Shown here one piece after another: positions 6,929 to 10,171 of a DNA stretch of 10,171 bases. The position numbers and the translations under genes are program-made. Source of the stretch: Chitinophagaceae bacterium. GTDB lineage: Bacteria > Bacteroidota > Bacteroidia > Chitinophagales > Chitinophagaceae. Under the pieces are notes generated by a model. It was given only the letters and a program-made list of their open reading frames with translations, did not search any database and had not been told where the DNA came from. Each line of letters begins with the position of its first letter. Position 1 is the stretch's first letter. The stretch covers positions 1 to 10,171 of the forward strand of contig CANCKV010000063.1 in the NCBI GenBank assembly GCA_947378615.1. The letters run 5' to 3'.

Positions 6929-6936
6929 TATTTTTG
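6929..6936 (+). promoter_or_regulatory. Likely -7 promoter element of the lipoprotein gene
   Basis: TATTTTTG matches the Bacteroidota sigma-ABfr -7 consensus TAnnTTTG exactly and ends 16 nt before the ATG, which would give a leader of roughly 10 nt. No TTG-type -33 element is recognisable about 20 nt upstream, so the match is partial. Confidence 0.38.
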
Positions 6937-6952
6937 AATTAATAATAAACTC

Positions 6953-7546
6953 ATGAATAACAGATGCTTGCAAATATTAGTTGTCTTCATTTCTTCAACA
7001 TTTTTATTATGTTGTAAGAAAGATTCTGCTTCGAGTCCTTTGCCTATATTTAAAACCTATACTATTTTTAAGGGTAAAAATTATGCCGACGGATTTGATT
7101 CTACTCATATTGTATTTATTAAAACTAATGATTTAAAGTTTATTGCAAAATTTGATAGTAGTGCTATCTATTCAACTTTTATTTCATCAAATCAAATAGA
7201 TGTTAATAAATTATATGGTTTTTCAGATAATAATTCTGACCACCATCTATTTAGTGCTAGAATGGGATGGGCATGGTACAATAATACCCTTAATTTATTT
7301 GGATATACATATAATAATGGCGTTCGTTCCATTTTGAATTTAGGAGTTTATTCGATAGGTACTAATTTAAACTGCCGGATTCAAACCGATACTGCAACAA
7401 AAAGTTATTATTTCACGGTTAATGGAAAAACTAAGTCAATGCCTAGAGCCGCAAAAACTTCAGCAGGAAGTGGTTATCGACTTTATCCTTATTTTGGTGG
7501 TGATGAACCTGCACCTCATACTGTTACCATCCAAATTTCCGAATAA
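6953..7546 (+). CDS. Uncharacterised Bacteroidota lipoprotein
   Basis: This 197-residue protein begins with a lipoprotein signal: a hydrophobic stretch (about 6-20) ending FLLCCKKD, where C21 is the probable lipidated cysteine. C20 takes the -1 position usually held by Ala, Gly or Ser. The product should therefore be anchored in the periplasm or outer membrane. After a short linker, residues 33-197 look like one beta-rich domain with no membrane segments. Distinctive stretches are KFDSSAIY (66-73), NQIDVNKLYGFSD (80-92), SDHH (95-98), SARMGWAWYNN (101-111), YTYNNG (118-123), and LYPYFGGDEPAPH (177-189) near the C-terminus. From memory, similar blocks recur in hypothetical proteins of Bacteroidota, so it is probably a conserved family, but I know no function. 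The aromatic, His and Asp-rich blocks could suit a carbohydrate- or metal-binding jelly roll, which is only a guess. It has its own likely promoter and is not clearly part of the glycan locus. Confidence 0.85.
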   Translation: MNNRCLQILVVFISSTFLLCCKKDSASSPLPIFKTYTIFKGKNYADGFDSTHIVFIKTNDLKFIAKFDSSAIYSTFISSNQIDVNKLYGFSDNNSDHHLFSARMGWAWYNNTLNLFGYTYNNGVRSILNLGVYSIGTNLNCRIQTDTATKSYYFTVNGKTKSMPRAAKTSAGSGYRLYPYFGGDEPAPHTVTIQISE

Positions 7547-7561
7547 AATTTCTTTATTATT

Positions 7562-7588
7562 GAAGGTGGCATGTTTCCTTCTTTTTTT
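7562..7588 (+). terminator. Probable rho-independent terminator after the lipoprotein gene
   Basis: GAAGG (7562-7566) pairs with CCTTC (7577-7581), possibly extended by G-T pairs inside the 10-nt loop, and seven T residues follow (7582-7588). It begins 15 nt after the stop codon. The stem is weak but the position and T-run fit. The convergent selD gene ends at 7632, and no matching terminator for it is evident. Confidence 0.5.
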
Positions 7589-7631
7589 AAAAATAATATT
7601 CCTTCATTTCTAGACCAATAACATGAATAAA

Positions 7632-8681
7632 TTAGTGTTCTACCCTAATAACTACCTCATTCTTTTCAGTAATTCTTCCTATGGGTTCAGCATAAAGTTG
7701 AGCATCTAAAAGCAATTGTTTGATAGAGTCAGCAGCAGTAGGATCTACGGCTATCAATAAGCCTCCACTTGTTTGTGGGTCAGCAAGAATGGATTTCGCA
7801 TCTTCCTGATTTATCCCATTTTGGAAAAGAATCTTATGTCCATAGCTATCCCAATTTCTCAGAGTACCACCTGGAATAGATTTTTGATTAATATAATAGG
7901 GTATGTCTAGAGTAATCAATGGCACTTTATGAAGATGAACAATCGCACTTGTTCCACTGCCTTCTGCCATTTCTGTTAAGTGTCCTAACAATCCAAAACC
8001 CGTAACATCGGTCATTGCGTGTACAGCAGCTATTTTTCCTAAAGCCTCGCCTACTTTATTAAGTTGCATCATCTGAAAAGGTGCCAATTGACAATGTTCT
8101 TCCTTTAGTATTCCTTTCTTTTCAGCCGTAGTCAATATCCCGACTCCTATTTTCTTTGTAAGAAATAAGATATCGCCAGGTTGTGCTGTATTATTTTGCT
8201 TAATGTTGGCTATTTCCACCAAGCCATTTACCGCTAGTCCGAAGATTGGTTCGGGGGAATCAATACTATGACCTCCTGCAAGAGGAATGCCTGCTTCCAA
8301 ACAAATACTCCTGCTTCCTTCAATCACTTTCTGAGCTACTTCGGGGGATAATTTATTGATAGGCCAACCAAGTATTGCAATTGCCAAAATAGGTTTACCA
8401 CCCATCGCATATACATCGCTGATTGCATTTGCACTAGCGATACGACCAAAATTGAATGGGTCATCAACGATAGGCATAAAGAAATCGGTCGTAGAAATAA
8501 GTGCAGTTCCATTTCCAAGATTATACACTGCCGCATCATCCTTACTATGATTGCCAACAATCAGTTTGTCATTATCGGGCATTGATAAACTAGAACTAAG
8601 AATTTGGTCCAATACTTTTGGAGAAATCTTACAACCACAGCCTGCACCATGCGAATATTGAGTCAACTTTATATCGTTCAT
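7632..8681 (-). CDS. selD: Selenide, water dikinase (selenophosphate synthetase), cysteine form
   Basis: SelD makes selenophosphate from selenide and ATP, releasing AMP and phosphate. Selenophosphate is the cellular selenium donor. The 349-residue length matches the bacterial enzyme. The N-terminus [19 protein letters not shown] is nearly identical to the E. coli protein, with C15 in the position of the catalytic Cys (Sec in some species) and K18 as the essential lysine. Other motifs are KDDAAVY (47-53), TTDFFMP (64-70) with metal-binding D66, [13 protein letters not shown] (85-97) with D89, [33 protein letters not shown] and DPQTSGGLL. No in-frame UGA is present, so no SECIS element is needed. 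It lies 181 nt downstream of mnmH on the same strand, which points to selenouridine synthesis as a local use of its product. No exact TAnnTTTG is present in that gap. Confidence 0.97.
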   Translation of the reverse strand: MNDIKLTQYSHGAGCGCKISPKVLDQILSSSLSMPDNDKLIVGNHSKDDAAVYNLGNGTALISTTDFFMPIVDDPFNFGRIASANAISDVYAMGGKPILAIAILGWPINKLSPEVAQKVIEGSRSICLEAGIPLAGGHSIDSPEPIFGLAVNGLVEIANIKQNNTAQPGDILFLTKKIGVGILTTAEKKGILKEEHCQLAPFQMMQLNKVGEALGKIAAVHAMTDVTGFGLLGHLTEMAEGSGTSAIVHLHKVPLITLDIPYYINQKSIPGGTLRNWDSYGHKILFQNGINQEDAKSILADPQTSGGLLIAVDPTAADSIKQLLLDAQLYAEPIGRITEKNEVVIRVEH

Positions 8682-8862
8682 TATTTTTATTTTATCAATT
8701 TGAAATGAAAATCTAGTTTCTACACAGAAGGTTTAAATATTTGGAAAACAAAGCTTTTCATAAAGAACCATAAGAAATTATATCTTAAAGTAATTCAACC
8801 TCATAAATTTCAGTATAAGACTTTGTGTTCCTTTTTACTTAGTGTTAAAAGCTCTTACCAAA

Positions 8863-9930
8863 TCAGCAATTGAGATGGGCAAGAATTGTCTCTGTATTAG
8901 CAATCGCATCTACCTTTTCGCAAAGAATAGTTGTGAGCAACTCACTACTATTTTCGCACCTCTGCATTCCCTTCAAATAGTGTTTGTCATAATATCTAAG
9001 CAGAATGGCGAAGCAATTTTCAATATCATCTTCAAGTAGAAAGTTAAGCGCATTCTTTGTGTCGAGTCCTCCGAGTCTCTTTTTAATACGCATGATGGCA
9101 TTGATTAGTTTCTCCTTACTGTTTTTGCCATAATCCTTCACGATATATTTCAATCGTTCTTCAAAAGGAATATCAAGGAAAAAAATAGGGGAAGATTGTT
9201 TATTATCAAATAATTTTATTGGTAGGTTAATGTCGCCAATCCGTTGACTTTCATCTTCGACCATGATACATTCATTCCGAAGTTGATACAATTCCATCGC
9301 CAACAGATTCTCGAACATTTCTTGCGAAGGTTGCGGAATAGCATTCAGGTTACCAAAGGCAGACCCCTTATGATTTGCTAATCCTTCCAAGTCAATGATA
9401 GCTTCTCCTTTCTTTTTAAGGGTTTGGATAATATCAGTTTTGCCGCTACCAGTATAACCTCCAATTACCTTGAACTGATATTTAATTTCAAACTGTTGTA
9501 ACGTCCAGTTTCGATAGGCTTTGTATCCTCCAATGATTGTGAAAACCTTGAAACCATACAAATCCAAAAGCCAACCTACCCCTGCACTCCGCATGCCTCC
9601 TCGCCAACAATGAACCACAATCGGAATGTTATGTTGTTCCTTTATTCTTCGTAGAATCTTATTTTGGGCAATCAGTTTTTCCACTTCTTCAATCATGCCA
9701 CTCATCTTAGGCCCAAAAAAGTTTAATCCCAACTTTATAGCGTTTTCTCTACTATCTTGTTTATATGCCGTGCCTACAATCTTACGTTCTTCATCAATAA
9801 ATAATGGGAGGTTGAAAGCAAATGGAATATGGGCATGGATAAATTCGCTAGGACTACGTACATCCAATAAGAGGAATGCAGAAGTATCCATTTTTATAAA
9901 CTCATCGATAGTAATTTGTTGAATGGGCAT
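8863..9930 (-). CDS. mnmH: tRNA 2-selenouridine synthase
   Basis: MnmH (also SelU or YbbB) replaces sulfur with selenium in 5-substituted 2-thiouridine at wobble position 34 of tRNAs for Lys, Glu and Gln. In the characterised bacterial enzyme this proceeds through a geranylated intermediate and uses selenophosphate. The 355-residue length fits the family. A rhodanese domain occupies about 5-140, with LLDVRSPSEF (21-30) and the active-site loop VVHCWRGGMRSAG, catalytic C108. A P-loop domain follows, with GGYTGSGKT (157-165), where K164 and T165 would bind phosphate, then DLEGLANHKGSAFG and EDESQRIG. Everything expected is present. The start at 9930 places DVR at residues 23-25, as in homologues, so a later Met is unlikely. 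It stands upstream of selD as a selenium module. The next right-hand gene, if real, is divergent. Confidence 0.96.
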   Translation of the reverse strand: MPIQQITIDEFIKMDTSAFLLLDVRSPSEFIHAHIPFAFNLPLFIDEERKIVGTAYKQDSRENAIKLGLNFFGPKMSGMIEEVEKLIAQNKILRRIKEQHNIPIVVHCWRGGMRSAGVGWLLDLYGFKVFTIIGGYKAYRNWTLQQFEIKYQFKVIGGYTGSGKTDIIQTLKKKGEAIIDLEGLANHKGSAFGNLNAIPQPSQEMFENLLAMELYQLRNECIMVEDESQRIGDINLPIKLFDNKQSSPIFFLDIPFEERLKYIVKDYGKNSKEKLINAIMRIKKRLGGLDTKNALNFLLEDDIENCFAILLRYYDKHYLKGMQRCENSSELLTTILCEKVDAIANTETILAHLNC

Positions 9931-9937
9931 AAGAGGG

Positions 9938-9945
9938 CAAACTTA
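9938..9945 (-). promoter_or_regulatory. Possible -7 promoter element of mnmH
   Basis: On the minus strand TAAGTTTG matches TAnnTTTG exactly, ending 7 nt before the mnmH start codon. Use of this element would place the transcription start almost at the ATG, giving a nearly leaderless mRNA. This is unusual, so the match may be chance. No clear -33 partner is seen. Confidence 0.25.
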
Positions 9946-10099
9946 TTGAATATTCATTTAATAATTATTATTCATTATTATAAACTGAGTTGAATTGGGA
10001 AGGGAATGTAATCAAAACTGTTTCAGGCCGGTTAGGGTAACAGAATTCAAATGAAAAAGCTGCTTAAATCCTTGCTACATTATATTCATAAACAAATTA

Positions 10100-10107
10100 T
10101 ATATTTG
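10100..10107 (+). promoter_or_regulatory. Likely -7 promoter element for a rightward gene
   Basis: TATATTTG matches TAnnTTTG exactly and lies 31 nt before an ATG at 10139, giving a leader of about 25 nt. A TTG at 10072-10074 is 25 nt upstream, a little farther than the usual spacing of about 20 nt. Position in an intergenic region between divergent units supports it modestly. Confidence 0.4.
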
Positions 10108-10138
10108 AACTATTAATTTTTTAAACGAATGGTTGACA

Positions 10139-10171
10139 ATGATAGAAGATGTGAAAATTTTGGAATCTAAA
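10139..10171 (+). CDS. Possible start of a rightward gene, truncated by window end
   Basis: An ATG at 10139 opens a frame of 11 codons (MIEDVKILESK) that is still open at the window edge. A good -7 motif stands upstream. The alternative ATG at 10128 runs into a stop after 13 codons, so it is not the start. The fragment is too short to identify, and it may not be coding. Confidence 0.35.
   Translation, partial: MIEDVKILESK

Larger units (their letters stand above)
6502..6952. other. Intergenic region without a convincing gene
   Basis: About 450 nt separate kdsB from the lipoprotein gene. I see no credible coding frame or RNA gene. The first 180 nt are plain AT-rich sequence. After that come a perfect 22-bp palindrome (6691-6712), a locally G-rich patch containing GGCTAGGGGGTT (6809-6820), two longer-range inverted repeats (6793-6828 and 6856-6900), two copies of CGCATTA (6828 and 6841), and a -7 promoter motif before the next gene. 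The G-rich patch resembles interspersed noncoding repeats I associate with Bacteroidota genomes, though this cannot be confirmed here. Confidence 0.6.

Noticed and set aside
7422..7613. Plus-strand frame overlapping the end of the lipoprotein gene
   Set aside because: It is in another frame over the strongly patterned C-terminal motif of the lipoprotein and runs through the probable terminator.
8336..8560. Small open frames on both strands within selD
   Set aside because: selD is matched almost residue by residue to the known enzyme here, so the other frames are by-products.
7632..8681. SelD as a selenoprotein with a SECIS element
   Set aside because: The catalytic position is a cysteine codon and no in-frame UGA exists.
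8771..8787. Short imperfect palindrome (TAAGA ... TCTTA) between mnmH and selD
   Set aside because: It has only five matched pairs before a mismatch, in AT-rich DNA, with no T-run, so it is not better than chance.
8842..9039. Plus-strand frame over the end of mnmH (and a similar one at 9626-9922)
   Set aside because: Both are antisense to conserved mnmH sequence and show no motif of their own.

Overview
The window is AT-rich chromosomal DNA from a member of the Bacteroidota, most likely near the Chitinophagaceae or Sphingobacteriales. Several things point there. Genes lack clear Shine-Dalgarno sequences. Several intergenic regions carry the Bacteroidota -7 promoter motif TAnnTTTG. A lipoprotein has a 'CCKKD' lipidation region of the Bacteroidota style. 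The rhamnose and Kdo genes resemble those of Gram-negative surface-glycan loci. The genus cannot be fixed from this sequence alone.

Positions 1-6501 are the end of a surface polysaccharide (O-antigen, capsule or exopolysaccharide) locus. It opens with the C-terminal part of GDP-L-fucose synthase, closed by a strong hairpin terminator. Two opposite-strand genes follow: a family 4 glycosyltransferase and, 6 nt downstream of it, a polytopic membrane protein that may be a GT-C-type transferase or polymerase. Reading rightward again are rfbB, rfbC and rfbA, which make dTDP-4-keto-L-rhamnose from glucose-1-phosphate. The final reductase, rfbD, is not in the window. After a 225-nt spacer with two facing arrays of 7-bp repeats comes kdsB, which activates Kdo as CMP-Kdo. 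Together these genes supply activated fucose, rhamnose precursor and Kdo, plus at least one transferase and one membrane step.

Positions 6502-6952 are about 450 nt with no convincing gene. They hold a perfect 22-bp palindrome, two further inverted repeats and a G-rich patch resembling interspersed repeat debris. Next is a 197-residue lipoprotein of unknown function (6953-7546) with a strikingly motif-rich C-terminal domain, ending in a weak hairpin plus T-run terminator.

Positions 7632-9930 on the minus strand form a selenium module. mnmH (tRNA 2-selenouridine synthase) lies upstream of selD (selenophosphate synthetase). SelD makes the selenium donor that MnmH uses to modify the wobble uridine of tRNAs. 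No selA, selB or selC is visible, and SelD itself uses cysteine. The right edge contains a good -7 motif and perhaps the first 11 codons of a rightward gene.

No wholly new system is evident. The most unusual items are the heptamer arrays, the 22-bp palindrome with neighbouring hairpins, the uncharacterised lipoprotein, and the unassigned membrane protein.
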